A DNA stretch of 64,000 bases from Muscardinus avellanarius (GCA_963383645.1 OY726564.1:113386040-113450039); one strand, 5' to 3'; positions 36,862 through 48,477 are shown, counted from the stretch's first letter. Made by a program: numbers and translations. The notes: a model not told the origin generated them from the sequence alone.

Positions 36862-37304
36862 TATAAGCTAAAAATGTCTTGCATGCATTAAAAGAGCTTT
36901 CTACTTTAAAGAAACAGAACAAACAAGAAAGCCAGAAAAACTTTTTCTCTGATGATTTATTGAGGTCACTCATGATAATTAAGTAGACCATCTGAATTCT
37001 GCTATAGCAGAAGTTGACCTTATTGACTTATTGACAATAAGCTGTTAAGATAATATTGATTGTATTGATTATAAGTAGTCTGTGAGACTTAGGATTATCT
37101 ATTTTCTTATATTACACTTTATGTCGCATTTATTTGTATAGAATTTGACCATATTCCCTACTTGCCCTTCTGCATCATACAAAATCTGTACCAATACTTG
37201 TCATGCTGAATCATATTGGTCATGGAATAGAGTCGTGAGAACGTGTTACCAATGCTCCCGACCTCGCAAAACAATTCCCTCTCGTCGTCGGAGCCCGTGC
37301 TCAC

Positions 37305-37508
37305 CTTGAGGGTCCACCTCTTTGGCTAGCTTCAGTGCATCTGAGTTTGCGAGATCCGTGTTGGCCGGAGTGACAGCCAGGACCAGACAGTTCTCCCGCG
37401 TGATGAACTGCATGATCATTTCTCTGATCTGGTACTCGATATCCGGAGGCTGGTCTCCCACGGGGACTTTAGTTATTCCAGGCAGGTCGATGAGAGTTAG
37501 ATTCAACA
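37305..37508 (-). CDS. DNM3: Dynamin 3, exon 4 (residues V129-G197)
   Basis: Coding exon of 204 nt with acceptor CTCTCCACAG above 37508 and donor GTGAGC below 37305. The frame continues from the split Val129 codon: [38 protein letters not shown], then [18 protein letters not shown] and [15 protein letters not shown] (136-139) is the G3/switch II motif that contacts the gamma phosphate and Mg2+. Asp180 in the ANTD segment is the trans-stabilising loop residue used when G domains dimerise. [23 protein letters not shown] and TPANTD are DNM3-like (DNM1 has VDLPGMTK and SPANSD). Val appears where I remember Ile in NCLIL, a conservative change. Confidence 0.98.
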
Positions 37509-38273
37509 CTGTGGAGAGGAGTAAGAGTCTCACACACCCTCTCCACGCTGGAGACACATCGCCACGCAGAATCAGCCGCCCCAGCTCTGCTCTCTGCACT
37601 GTGCTTCTGAGCGATTCTAACCCGAGTACAAAGGGGAAAAGCGCAGCACAGCAAACGGTCTTGCGAGTTGTCTCTATTTTTATATGACTGCGCTATGCCA
37701 GAGGATGGCTTTAACATAAATTGAAAGGCGCTGATTTGCATGCCTATGCGTTAGCTCAGAGAGCTGTCATATCCTAGCTGTCATAACTAGGGGGTTATAA
37801 TTAAAACACCAGACAATACATGCATATGCTGCCTGCCAGTCTTGTACACTGCCTTCAGGTGGCACAAAATTTCTCAGGATAAGATGTGTTCACCCGCCCC
37901 CAACAGCATCATATGTTCTTTCCAGAAGGCTAGTCACTTAACCTGCCGGGAGGCTGGCGGGCATGCTGGTGCCCTGAGCACACAAGCCGGCTGCGCAAGC
38001 AGTCAGGGCCAGCGTGAGCCAGCTACGTTCCTCTCAGGGTTGGTGCCATATCCCCAAGGGAAGACATGAGTGAGCTTACCCAATCACGTTCAGATCTGAG
38101 AGCAACAGTGTTGGGTAGGAAATTAGAGATGAAATTTTGTCCCACTCAGAGTTTAGCAGGATGGAGGCTATTCACCATCACATAACATGAATTGCTCATT
38201 ACAATTTACATGTCTCTGCTGGAGGTCTAGGGATAAAAATAACAGTTGATTTCTCAGGAAGAAAATAGAGAAG

Positions 38274-38442
38274 GTCGGCATGGTAGTGCACACTTGTAAT
38301 CCCAGACCTTGGAAGACAGAGACAGGAGCCAGCCTCAGCTACAGAGTGAGACCCTGCTTCAAAATAAATAATAAAAAATAGGGCTGGGGTGTAGCTCAGA
38401 GGTAGAACACCCCTGGATTCAACCCCAGTACCGCATAAAAAG
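38274..38442 (+). repeat. B1-dID SINE, internally deleted
   Basis: gtcggcatggtagtgcacac, a B1 deletion of the region after gacagga, ID half gggctggggtgtagctcaga to caaccccagtaccg. Confidence 0.83.
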
Positions 38443-38544
38443 AAAGAAAACAAAGATAAATATATAGAGTCACAAGGGAAGACTCACCAATACCAATACC
38501 ACGAAGATTTCAGCACAAACTGAAGACGATAAAAAGGGAAATTT

Positions 38545-38727
38545 TAATCCAGGCACAAGTTCATAAACCCAGTGCTTGGGAGGCTGAGGCAGAAGGACCA
38601 CAGGTTTGCAGCCAGCCTCAGCGACTTAGTGAGACCTGTTTCAAAATAAAGAATAAAAAATAGGGCTGGGGGTGTAGCTCAGAGGTAGGAGACCTCTGGG
38701 TTAAATCTTCAGTACCTCAAAAAAAAT
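38545..38727 (+). repeat. B1-dID SINE
   Basis: A degraded start, then agtgcttgggaggctgagg, ID half gggctgggggtgtagctcag to aaatcttcagtacc. Confidence 0.83.
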
Positions 38728-39170
38728 TAATTAAATAAGTAAAAAGGAAAGTTATCATGTATACCCCATTTTGAAGTTTGAAATTTCATTATAAAAATAA
38801 AGGCAGTTTTACAAATGCCTAACTCAATTCTGCTTTTTTTCCCAAAAGTTGTCTCCTCCTGCTTTTTCATAAATAATAAAGAAAATAAACATTGAAGTTT
38901 CTTGCGTATAGCTCATTCAAATTCTAAAAATTCATAATAAAAATAAAGTAAGTTTCACAAAGGCCTGGCTCTAGTCCAGTTTTTTTCAAATGTCATCTCC
39001 TCCTGCCTCTTCATAAGTATCCTAAGAGCTCTTTGAGCCCTACTATTTATGGCAGCACCCAAACCTAAGGAACTCAGCACTGTTGATATCAACTACACAA
39101 ATAATGCGTGTGAATTAACATAGTAAAAACCCATGAAGAGAAGGATCTGGACCTCGTCCACGTGGCTCAC

Positions 39171-39320
39171 CATGCGGGGAATAGACGCGCAGGTTGATGG
39201 GGATGGAGGAGATGCCCTTGTTCATTCCAGTCACTCGATCTGTTTCTGCTTCGATTTCATGGCGCACTTCATCAAAGTCAGTAAATTTTTTCCCTTTGCA
39301 ATGTAGAAATTCAGCATATT
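39171..39320 (-). CDS. DNM3: Dynamin 3, exon 3 (residues E79-V129)
   Basis: Coding exon of 150 nt. The acceptor is a long T run ending TTTAG above 39320, and the donor is GTGAGC below 39171. Glu79 is completed by AA from this exon, then [36 protein letters not shown] and [13 protein letters not shown]; the last base starts Val129. It lies between switch I and the DLPG motif in the G domain. [21 protein letters not shown] with SSIPIN is diagnostic for DNM3 (DNM1 has [21 protein letters not shown] and SPVPIN). The preceding 74-nt exon 2 with the GSGIVTRRP switch I motif was not found in the 24.7 kb to the right, so intron 2 is at least that long. Confidence 0.98.
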
Positions 39321-40568
39321 CTAAAAAAAAAAAAGACAAATTAACACAACCTCAGTGTTTACCTTCTCTGCCATAATTGGGAGAAAATATTTTTGTAATC
39401 ACAAGTCAAAATCTCCTACTGTCTCGCCAGCTATCGGAATGTGAGAGCACTGCAGTTACTAAGAATCGCGGGCGATACCTAGACCTACGAAAGACAGAGT
39501 TCAAATGCTGAGTTTGCTCATTTTAGGTAAACAGCCAGGCGCTAGAAGTCTTTAAGCCATTCCGCCTGTTGAAGACTTAAAGAGAACTGTGGACGCCCGA
39601 ATGATAAAGAAACCACAGAACCCGAGTGCTAAAGAGACGAGACCTAGGACAGAAGTCCTACTTCCTCCGCCGGTTACCGCTCCCCTTTTAGCATCTTTTT
39701 AACATGTTCCCTTTTTTCCATCTTTCCATTAGAATGGCACACTCATTTATTTAAATACGTTTTCAGAAAGCAAAGCCATTTAGAAACAAAATTTCCTTAA
39801 TACTTTAGAAAGAAATAATATGCAGAACTATTTAAAATACTATACCAACTTCTCTAATTAAACACTCTTACAAGGAAAAAGAGTATCGTATCAAGGAAAA
39901 TACCCACCTTCAATTTAAATGGAATGAAATCAGTGACTAGACAGAAGGAAAAATCTAAAACACTTAAATAACAGAAAACTAATTTCCAAAATATTTCAGT
40001 AACAACCTAGCACCTGCTGTACTGAGGATTTCAAGACCTACTCCAGAGATATTAGGTAAATGAAAAACAAAATCCTCACGAGAAGCTAGTACTATTAGGT
40101 GAAAACACTGATTATAGTTTTAACAAAGGAACAATAATAACAACTATTTTGGCTTCTCTCGTACCTAGGTTAAGAACTGTTCCATCACACTTAGACTGAG
40201 GGTCCACATCTGGGGCCCAGGGGCCCAGGAAGACCACTACCAGCTGCCTTTGTCTATTCCCCGCCATAAACATCTAACCTCAACACTCAGTACCAAGGCA
40301 TTAACGAGACAATGGCAAGATGTGACCCCTGTTGTCAAGTAGCTGAGCAGTAACTCGAGGGGCTAAAGATCCTATCACAGGGGGAAGTTCCCAGCGGCAG
40401 CAGAAAGCAAGTGCCGATCTGACCCAAAGTAACAGAACAGCTAGAGGAGAGGCGGCTCCCGCTGCAGAGTGGCAGAGAGGAAGCAGGGTGAGTATGTAAG
40501 AGCTGGAACCCGCGGATGTGCGGGGAGGACTTCGACCTGTTCACGGAGAAAGAAAGGTCTTTCAGAAA

Positions 40569-40768
40569 AGCTGGGCATGGTGGCGCACACTTGTAATCCC
40601 AGTACTTAGGAAGCTGAGACAGGAGGATCCGGGTTCGAGAACAGCCTCAGCTACTTAGTGAGTCCCTCCGCAACTCAGTGAGACCCTGTTTCAAAATAAA
40701 GAATAAAAAATCGGGCTGGGGGTGTAGCTTGGAGGTAGAATGCCCCTGGGTTCAAACCCCAGCACCAC

Positions 40769-40770
<2 letters not shown>
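40569..40770 (+). repeat. B1-dID SINE with (AAAG)n tail and 19-bp TSD
   Basis: aaagctgggcatggtggcgc to caaaccccagcaccacag, then (AAAG)n. The TSD GAAAGAAAGGTCTTTCAGA is at 40548-40566 and 40833-40851. Confidence 0.94.
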
Positions 40771-40819
<49 letters not shown>

Positions 40820-40832
40820 AAAAGAAAAGAAG
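40771..40832. repeat. (AAAG)n microsatellite
   Basis: Tail of the SINE at 40569; about 12 AAAG units, then impure. Confidence 0.95.
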
Positions 40833-41391
40833 GAAAGAAAGGTCTTTCAGAGAATCTTAGTAATTTTTAGGACTCCCTCGAGGCTGTCCAGAACCTCCCT
40901 GCTTGGACCCATCTAAACTTGGCCCCTGGCGTCTGGTCATTGCTCAGGCCTCCCTGTGGCCAACAGAGGTTCCCCATGCCCCAGGGGCTTAGGACTAGAA
41001 GGGTCGTAGGCCCCAAGTGGGCCAGGGTTTCTGCTCTCATTTACAAAAGCACTGAAATGACCTTGCTTTTCAGAAGTTAGAGTGGCTTTTCTGTCAACGT
41101 GCTGAACCGCACAGACGTGAATATTTCTCTCTCCCTCTTCGTTTCTCAATGTAATGACCTATGCCACCTCCTGGAGAATGGCAGCTGTCTTTGGGACGTC
41201 CATCTCCTGGTGTTGGAGTATACTCAATGCTAGAGATTAAATCGGCTTCAGAAATCTGGTCTAAAGACCCTGAATCAACTGGCCTGTTCCTTTATGTGTC
41301 TACCCCAGAGATGCCATTTTATTAGAATCCAGATCCATTTCTAATGAAATACAGAGCCTTCGTTTTTACTTCCTTTTTTTTCTTTCCCTCA

Positions 41392-41393
<2 letters not shown>

Positions 41394-41441
<48 letters not shown>
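41394..41441. repeat. (GT)n microsatellite
   Basis: About 24 GT units on the tail side of a minus-strand SINE. Confidence 0.95.
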
Positions 41442-41443
<2 letters not shown>

Positions 41444-41445
41444 CC

Positions 41446-41613
41446 TGGGGATTAAACCCAGGGCATTCTACCTCTAAATTACACCCCTGGCCCTATTTTA
41501 TTTTTTATTTGGAAGCGAGGTCTCACTAAGTTGCAGAGGCTGGCTTTAAATGCGTGAGACTCCTATCTCAGCCTCCCAAGCACTGGGATTACAGGTGTGC
41601 ACCACCCAACCTG
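41446..41613 (-). repeat. B1-dID SINE
   Basis: ggggattaaacccagggcat, linker, B1 half ending caccacccaacctgcc. Confidence 0.85.
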
Positions 41614-42209
41614 CCAGCCTTCATTTTCTTACCCACTCAATCCCTAGTCCAGCACCCCCGTGTGAATGTAAGGGCTCAAAGGTAAGCAGAGAAAAAACAA
41701 GACGAAACATAAAAGAGGAGCGCAAGAAGTTGGATTCCAGAAAATAAACAAGAATTAATAAGTAAAACTGGGTCTGGAATAAGCGAGGAGATAGGAGCTG
41801 CCTGTCCTCAGCCCTCTGTATTCTTGCAGCATATGCACACTTGGGGATGTGCACTCTCGAGGAGAGTCGTTGGCGGTCTCGAACCTGCGATCCTCCTGTC
41901 ACAATGATCACTGTCTCAGGGTTCCCAAGCTTCGGGATCAATGGCTGTGCTTTTCAAGCGTTTCTAATATAATCAGGTAACCAGAATGTGGGCATCTTCT
42001 GCTACCACTAGGTGGCGCCGGTCAGCTTTCTCTGCGGGAAAGAATGCCCTTCCTGAAGGTTGTAAAAATCAATGCAATTTTCAAATTAGATTCAGTTTAG
42101 TCTTGAAAATGCTTTCATCTTGGAGCCAAAAGATGGCAAGTACACAGGACCATCTCGAACCTTCGCGTCTTTTTCAGGATAGGGTTCCACAGAGGGATTC
42201 TGGGATACT

Positions 42210-42810
42210 TTGCTTATTTATTTATTTATCCCACGTACATTTGTTAAGGTCCCACTACTTGTCATTGTTTTAGAAATGGTGATAGAACAGAGGGAAACAA
42301 CATGTCTCTGTCCTCACAAAGGTAATAAAGTCAAACGGTGCAGGAGGCGCATGCCCCGTGATGAGTACCAGGGAGACCTAGAGCAGGGGGTGCTGGGGAG
42401 GAAGTGGTCCTTAGCTGGGGAGGAAGGCTCCTCTGGTGTGAGGAGGAGACAGCCCAACAGGGACTCAGGAGGGCAGGGAGGGAGACAGCGAGAAGCAGTG
42501 TGTGTCCTCCTTGAGAGCAGCCGGCGAGTGCTGAAGCGTGGCCGGGGCACCTGGAGGAGAAGAGGGAAGGCCAGCGTGGCTGGCGGGAGGCTGGCACCTG
42601 TTTGGAGGAGGCCCGCGGGCCACGTTAAGGCTCCGCTCTTTACCCTGAGTGAAACGGCAGTAGTGTCGTTGAAGGGTTTGGGGTAGAAGAGAAACGTGAT
42701 GTGGTCTAAGGTTGGAATGAAGACCTCTGGCTGCCGTGTGGATTTTGTCCAGTGGCGAGCAAGACAGATTACCTTAATGGAGGAAGAACGCAGGTGAGCG
42801 ATGGGGGGGC
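42210..42810 (-). mobile_element. Ancient LINE relic (L2-like), minus
   Basis: On the plus strand: atagaacagagggaaacaac, gtctctgtcctcacaaagg, gtggctggcgggagg and gatgtggtctaaggttggaa with cctctggctgccgtgtgga. This is the usual order of the reverse complement of an L2-type 3' region. Confidence 0.45.
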
Positions 42811-42931
42811 ACAGTGGGGTGCTGAGAAGTGCTGGACTCAATACGTTGATCGATGGCTTTGTATCTATATACCTATATACATATATATGTATGAATATAT
42901 AAATGGTATATGTATCAATCCACAGAATGTA

Positions 42932-42934
<3 letters not shown>

Positions 42935-42974
<40 letters not shown>
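42935..42974. repeat. (GT)n microsatellite
   Basis: About 20 GT units on the tail side of the SINE fragment at 42980. Confidence 0.93.
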
Positions 42975-42979
<5 letters not shown>

Positions 42980-42982
<3 letters not shown>

Positions 42983-43115
42983 GTCTGGACTAAACCCAGG
43001 AGCAGTCTTTCTCTGAGCAGGTTCCTGAGAGTCTAAGTTGCTGAGGCTGGTCTTTAAACTGCAATCCTCCTGTCTCGGCCTCCCAAGAACTAGGATTATA
43101 GCCATGTGCCATCAA
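42980..43115 (-). repeat. B1-dID SINE, internally deleted
   Basis: ctggactaaacccaggagca, a jump to cctgagagtctaagttgctg, B1 half to gccatgtgccatc. Confidence 0.75.
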
Positions 43116-43120
43116 GATAG

Positions 43121-43321
43121 CTTTTTTTTTTTTGTACTAGGAATTAAACCCAGGGGCATTCTACCTCTGAGCTACATCTCCAGCTTTATTTATTTATTTA
43201 TTTATTTTTATTTATTTATTTTGAAAGAGTCTCACAAGGTGGTTGAGGCTGGTCTCGAACCTGGAATCCTGTCTCAGCCTCCCAAGTACTGGGATGATAG
43301 GCTTGTGTCACTGCTCTTGGC
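43121..43321 (-). repeat. B1-dID SINE
   Basis: A T run, gtactaggaattaaacccag, a (TTTA)n linker, B1 half ending tgtcactgctcttggct. Confidence 0.85.
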
Positions 43322-43669
43322 TACCTCCAATAAATTTTGCAGGAAAAATACACAGGGTTGTCTGGAGGGCTCCAGCTGGGGCACGGGGGAGAGGCATCAA
43401 AGCTAACTTTAAGAAGTTTGACCTCATTAATCACAAGACTTCTGAACTAGACGAGACGGGAGGAAAACCCTGAGACTGGACGGGATGGGATTGGGGGTCA
43501 GGAGTGTGGCTGGGGGCCTCTTGGGCTTGCCCTTTACACACCCGCGGGCAGAGAGACGTTCTGCGGCTGCTGTGGAGGTTAGCACAGCTGTGTCCCTCCA
43601 CAGGTCTCCTTTTGCTCAGAAACTTCCCAGAAGATGGCAGTCAAGGGCTTGCAGAACAGGGCAGCTTTT

Positions 43670-43960
43670 TCTAGTGAACATAAAAATGTCTTCAGAGCTC
43701 CAAGCCTCTCATTGGGGAAAGAAGCCTAAGCTCGGGGGATATATGTGGGATTCATGAGGTCGGCAAGCAGGTGAGATCACGGAGGAAACGAGTTAAACAG
43801 AGAAGGCACGAGCCCTGGGCTCGGGCGTAGGGGTCAGAAGATGGAGACTGAGGAGGCAGAAGGAGCCCCAGGAGAGAGGCCAGCCCACGCCAGGCCAAGA
43901 GCGTCTCCATGAGAATGGGAAGCCTTCCACCCATCAGCTCCTGCCGAGATGTCCACGCAA
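43670..43960 (-). mobile_element. Ancient LINE relic (L2-like), minus
   Basis: ggcacgagccctgggctcgg and aggagccccaggagagaggc resemble the reverse complement of the L2 RT region ('gagccctggggca...', '...ggaggaaccagcaa'). Probably the continuation of 42210-42810 across the inserted SINEs. Confidence 0.38.
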
Positions 43961-44169
43961 CCTTGTGATCCTGAGAGCGACTGTTCTCACAGAAAAGGGC
44001 AATTTCCAGTGGCGTCAGCTCTCGACACATCCCTAGTGCTCTCCTCACCCCAAATGGTGCTGCGTGAGGAGGCCTCTTTCTCACAGGACCCCAGGCCTTG
44101 GCCCAGGACCCATCTGAAGGGCTGGTGTGTTCAATTTCTCAAGCACGATCTCGTACAAAGGACAAAGGC

Positions 44170-44375
44170 CGTGTGTGTGTGTGTGTATGTGTGTGTATGT
44201 GTGTGTGTGCGTGTATGTGTGTATGTATGTGTATGTGTGTGTGCGTATATGTGTGTATGTGTGTGTGTCTGTGTCTGTGTGTGTATGTGTGTATGTGCAT
44301 GTGTGTATGTGTGTGCATGTGCGTGTATGTGTGTGTGCGTGTGTGTATGTGTGTATGTGTATATGTGTGTGTGTC

Positions 44376-44412
<37 letters not shown>
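44170..44412. repeat. Long imperfect (TG)n tract
   Basis: About 240 bases of TG with interspersed TATG, CATG and CGTG variants, ending in a purer TG run. Confidence 0.96.
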
Positions 44413-44413
<1 letters not shown>

Positions 44414-44942
44414 CAGCACTGAAACTCGTGATGCATCACGGAATTGTTTTGTGTCAGTCTGGCCTGCCTTACTGAAATTCACAGTCTGTTTCCAGTTTCA
44501 CAAAATAAAACCTCTGGTTTTAAATATCTTTCCTGTTTTTCCCAATGTCAAAAATAGCCTCCGTTTGAAGCAAAGGTTAAGGTCCACTTTTATATCAAAT
44601 AATGATTGGGGGGACAAAAGCATTAAAAAAGGAGCTGCTCCTATTTTATTTGTATTTCGCTGTAAAGCATGTTAGCGCTGCCGTTTCTACTGGCCGTGGA
44701 ACACATTAGACTAGGATCAAGTAAACAAGTGACAACTTGTTTGGGGAGGATGACGGCTCCGGTCTGGGCAGCGTTCCAGTCGTCTGCGAAGTGCGCACCA
44801 TGACAAGGAGAGTTTAAATATTTCCAGTGCGCCCCTTCCCCAGGGAAGACCGTGCATATGTTTCAATTCATGGAGGTTGAGTTGAAAGCAGTGTCTATGG
44901 GACACTACCATCTAAGCCTTTGTCGATCTTTATTCTAAGAAA

Positions 44943-44993
44943 TGTGGTCCTGGCGGTGTGACTTAGAGGTACAGCGCCCTGGGTTCCATCCCC

Positions 44994-45045
<52 letters not shown>
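44943..45045 (+). repeat. ID monomer with (CA)n tail
   Basis: tggtcctggcggtgtgactt to gggttccatccccagtaa, then about 23 CA units from 44999. Confidence 0.85.
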
Positions 45046-45047
<2 letters not shown>

Positions 45048-45283
45048 CAGCCCTCAATATTTTAGCTGATCTTTGTACTGAAATGTTTTCTGCACTGAAA
45101 CCCAGGGCTCCCATGAACGCGGGGCACACAGAGGAGACAAGGACCGGTTCCCAGCGCTGTTCAGCCAGCTGGATTTGCTGACTGTAAGAGCATCTTCCTA
45201 CGACATATTTCCTCACAGGCAGGGGGCTACATTTACTACTCTGTGTTTCTCTACTGCCTATTATACATAAGAGTAAAGAACAG

Positions 45284-45475
45284 CGCCGGGCGTGGTGGCG
45301 CACGCTTGTAATCCCCGCGCTTGGGAGGCAGAGACAGGAGGATCGTGCAGGTTCAAAGCCAGCCGCGCGCGTTGGCTTAGGAGACCCTGTTTCCAAATAT
45401 TAAAAAAAAAAATGTAAAAATAGGTCTGGGAGTGTAGCCTGGAGGTAGAAGGGCTTCCAGGAACCCCAGTACCAC

Positions 45476-45507
<32 letters not shown>
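45284..45507 (+). repeat. B1-dID SINE, young subfamily, long A-tail
   Basis: gccgggcgtggtggcgcacg to ggaaccccagtaccacc, then about 31 A. AAGAGTAAAGAACA occurs before and after, a likely TSD. Confidence 0.93.
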
Positions 45508-45510
<3 letters not shown>

Positions 45511-45739
45511 TAAAGAACATCTGTAGATCCCTTCTTTCTTTGAAACAATCTGCTTTACATATACCATGGGGCAGAGTCAGTTTTAAAGAGCAAGGCCGCC
45601 CGCTGAGCTTGAATTCATTTCAAATTGCAGGGAAGAGGATCCTGGAATGGTGGTTTGGTCTCATAGAAGTTACTTAGGGCCCAGACAGGAAGCCAAATTC
45701 AATTGTATTGTTAAGGTGATTAGGGAAAGTCTAGAAATC

Positions 45740-45892
45740 AAAAAAAAAAAAAAAAAAAAAGAATCTAAAGGAGCCGACAACCTCAGGGGTCCAGCTGCCC
45801 AGTTGCTAGGAGAAAGGGTTCAAAACAATGAGGGTGGAGTGGAAGTACAGGGAGCCAATCTTCATAGCAGGAAAAAAAAAAAAAAAAAAAAA
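45740..45892. repeat. Two A-runs with intervening unique sequence
   Basis: A-runs at 45740-45760 and 45870-45892; neither is preceded by a recognisable SINE. Confidence 0.6.
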
Positions 45893-46034
45893 AGGTGACC
45901 ATGTAGACATGGGGAACCAGACACAGAGACCAGAGCTGAGGATCAGGGATCTGTACTCTCAGAGACAGAGTAGGAAATTGAAGAACTCCAGACCCCAATG
46001 AGCCAGATAGCGCCAGGCAGAAAACCAAGATGTT

Positions 46035-46035
<1 letters not shown>

Positions 46036-46109
<74 letters not shown>

Positions 46110-46132
46110 GGCAGGCAGGCAGGCAGGCAGGC
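46036..46132. repeat. (GA)n(CAGA)n(GGCA)n compound microsatellite
   Basis: Three successive repeat units run straight into the start of a SINE at 46132. Confidence 0.95.
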
Positions 46133-46272
46133 ATGGTGGCACACGCTTGTAATGCCCGCGCTTGGGAGGCGGAGACAGGAGGATCGCGCTGGCTTAAGAG
46201 ACCCTGTTCCAAATAAAATATAAAATAGGTCTGGGAGTGTAGCCCGGAGGTAGAAGGGTTCTATCCCCAGTA

Positions 46273-46308
<36 letters not shown>
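46132..46308 (+). repeat. B1-dID SINE, shortened, with (CA)n tail
   Basis: ggcatggtggcacacgcttg; the B1 B-box region is missing (gatcgcgctggcttaagag); ID half ends ctatccccagtacc; (CA)n 46273-46308. Confidence 0.88.
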
Positions 46309-46311
<3 letters not shown>

Positions 46312-46781
46312 GATGGGTTCTGTCATGCCACAGAAGGTAAACCCTTCTTCACAGGATGCTTACCCTAAGGCGTCGTTTAATAGCATCCGGATCAAGGAGG
46401 TTCGTGCGGATGCCACCTTGATGTTCCCTGTTCAACATGGCCCTGGCAGTTTTGAGGTTCCCAGTGCCTCTGAGCCAACCTGTGTGGGTTGAGCAGCCCC
46501 AGAGAACTGGGGTAGGGCTGGTGCCTGAGACCGAGCACTACGGCACTTTGCAGAAGTCCTCAGAGATGTAGACTTCTATGGAATGTTTGAATATCCAAAA
46601 TAATAGTCAAATAATCAGCGATTCAGACCTCCATAGACACAGACAGCCAGCTATGAGCAGTCTACATAGCTTGATTAAGTTCCATCATTTTCCCCAAAAG
46701 GAGCTTAAAGAGTAAAACAAAAATCACCTCTACTCCACACTCATAGAACCTGCGTAAAACACACAGATAAACCATATTTCA

Positions 46782-46993
46782 GCCGGGCGTGGTGGCACAC
46801 GCTTGTAATCCCCGCACTTGAGAGGCAGAGACAGGAGGATCGCGCAGGTTCGAAGCCAGCCGTGCACGCTGGCTTAGGAGACCCTGTTTCCAAATAAAAA
46901 TGTAAAAATAGGTCTGGGAGTGTAGCCCGGAGGTAGAAGGGCTTCCAGGAACCCCAGTACCACCAAAAATAATAATAATAAATAAATAAATAA
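46782..46993 (+). repeat. B1-dID SINE, young subfamily, with TSD
   Basis: gccgggcgtggtggcacacg to ggaaccccagtaccacc, then an AATA-rich tail. TSD ATAAACCATATTTCA at 46767-46781 and 46994-47008. Confidence 0.94.
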
Positions 46994-47020
46994 ATAAACC
47001 ATATTTCAAACACTAAACCA

Positions 47021-47243
47021 AGCCAGCGTGGTGGCACACACTTGTAATCCAAGCACTTGGGAGGCTGAGACAGGAGGATCGCACAGGTTCGAAGCCAGCC
47101 TCAGCTACTTAGTGAGACCCTGTTTCCAAATAAAACATAAACAACAGGTCTAGGAGTATATCCCGGAGGTAGAAAGACCCTGGGTTCCACCCCCAGTACC
47201 ACCAGAAACAAACAAAAAAAACAAAACAAAACCAAAAACCAAA
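47021..47243 (+). repeat. B1-dID SINE
   Basis: aagccagcgtggtggcacac to ccacccccagtaccacc with a CAAAA-rich tail. Confidence 0.88.
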
Positions 47244-47324
47244 CACTAAAACCAAATGAGAAGTGTTAGCTGAAAATTGCCAAGTAAAATATTGTGTTCT
47301 AAGCCTTGGTAGCATCTGAGAGGA

Positions 47325-47760
47325 TTGTCCTCCTCGTCCTTGAAATGGCCTCTTCTTACGACTCACTCTTCCCCAGAGCTGGTTTTTCTCTTTCCTCGCT
47401 GACTGCTCCTTCTCACTGGCACTTCTCACCCTTCTTTCTCTTTTCCGCCACACCTCCAAGTGTTGGGGGCCCCCGACTTCCCCCTAGAGCTACTTCTACT
47501 GTCTGTCTCCTCTGTCCTCTCTCTAGGGGATCTCTCTAATCTCACGGTCCTCACAATGTTTACATTTGTACCCCCCAGTCCACGTCTCCATCTCTACACC
47601 GAACACCCAACGCGTCTGTATTTAATTCCGGCACTCGACGTTTCCACTTGGAAGTCTAGTAGAGTTCTCAAAATCAGCATGTGCAAAAGCCAATTCTCTG
47701 TCCCCCTGCCCCTCTACCACACACGCCCACCTCTCGCCAGTGTCCACATCTGAATTGCTG
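47325..47760 (+). mobile_element. L2-like LINE reverse-transcriptase relic
   Basis: One reading frame contains DVSTWKSSRVLKISMCKSQF, resembling the conserved 'D-STW--...LK-NM-K-' end of the L2 RT. Upstream, tgactgctccttctcactgg and aagtgttgggggcccccg also fit. Stops elsewhere. Confidence 0.5.
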
Positions 47761-47814
47761 ATACTGCTGTAGGTTCTCTCTTTGCTCTCTCTTTTTAGAA
47801 TTCTATTGATGCGA

Positions 47815-48038
47815 GCCCGGCGTGGTGGCGCACACTGGTAATCCCCGCGCTTGGGAGGCTGAGACAGGAGGATCGCGCAGGTTCGAAGCCAGCCTCAGCT
47901 ACTTATTGAGGCTCTCAGCAACTTAGTGAGACCCTGTTTCCAAATAAAATAGAAAATAGGTCTGGGAGGATAGCCCATAGCCCGGAGGTAGAAAGCCTCT
48001 GGGTTCCACCCCCAGTACCACTGAAAAAAAAAAAAAAA
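47815..48038 (+). repeat. B1-dID SINE with 16-bp TSD
   Basis: gcccggcgtggtggcgcaca to ccacccccagtaccact and an A-tail; AGAATTCTATTGATGC at 47797-47812 and 48039-48054. Confidence 0.94.
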
Positions 48039-48092
48039 AGAATTCTATTGATGCAATGATTATACAAAAACACAGTGAGACTCAGAGTGACG

Positions 48093-48128
48093 CATTCTTG
48101 TACGCACACGCATTCTTGTACGCACACG
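48093..48128 (+). repeat. 18-bp tandem duplication
   Basis: gcattcttgtacgcacac twice in a row. Confidence 0.9.
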
Positions 48129-48129
48129 G

Positions 48130-48400
48130 CATCTTGGTGTGACCTCCTCCTGACCCCATCCCGTTACCCCATCCCTCTTCTCCCTCCCTGTATATGCCAG
48201 TGGGGTTGTTAGCGATGCCGTCATATATGGACAGAGTATATGGTCTGTCTCCTCCCTTCGGCCTCCTCTATTCCTCCTCTCCTCCTTCCTCAGTCCCCTC
48301 CCACTATTCTACGGGTCTCGCTCCTTATTATGACAAAGCTCCCTTTCTTTGCTATTTTCTCTCTAGCATCACAGTGAGTGAAAACGCACAGCCCTCGAGG
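48130..48400 (-). mobile_element. Possible L1 3'UTR fragment
   Basis: A pyrimidine-rich stretch with cctcccactattctacgggt, similar to the minus-strand L1 3'UTR at 23700-23830. Weak. Confidence 0.3.
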
Positions 48401-48477
48401 TGCTGAGACTGGCTGATGGCATTAGCGTGACGTTCTCTAGCCCCACCCACTCCCCTGCGGTAACAGAGGGCCAGCTC

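Larger units (their letters stand above)
37509..39170 (-). other. DNM3 intron 3
   Basis: A 1662-bp intron (donor GTGAGC, acceptor CACAG). It contains two B1-dID SINEs; the rest is unassigned. Confidence 0.93.

Noticed and set aside
42314..43105. 263-codon open frame on the minus strand
   Set aside because: It runs through a (CA)n tract, a SINE and an old LINE relic, and has no recognisable domain.
44081..44675. Long open frames of alternating Cys-Val or Thr-His
   Set aside because: They are translations of the (TG)n tract in several frames at once, not genes. The same holds for frames at 5952, 23051, 26499, 36800 and 49142.
46741..47052. Frames with WWYWGSWKPFYLRATLPDLF-like peptides, repeated across the window
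   Set aside because: This is the reverse-complement translation of the B1-dID SINE and appears wherever the SINE does.
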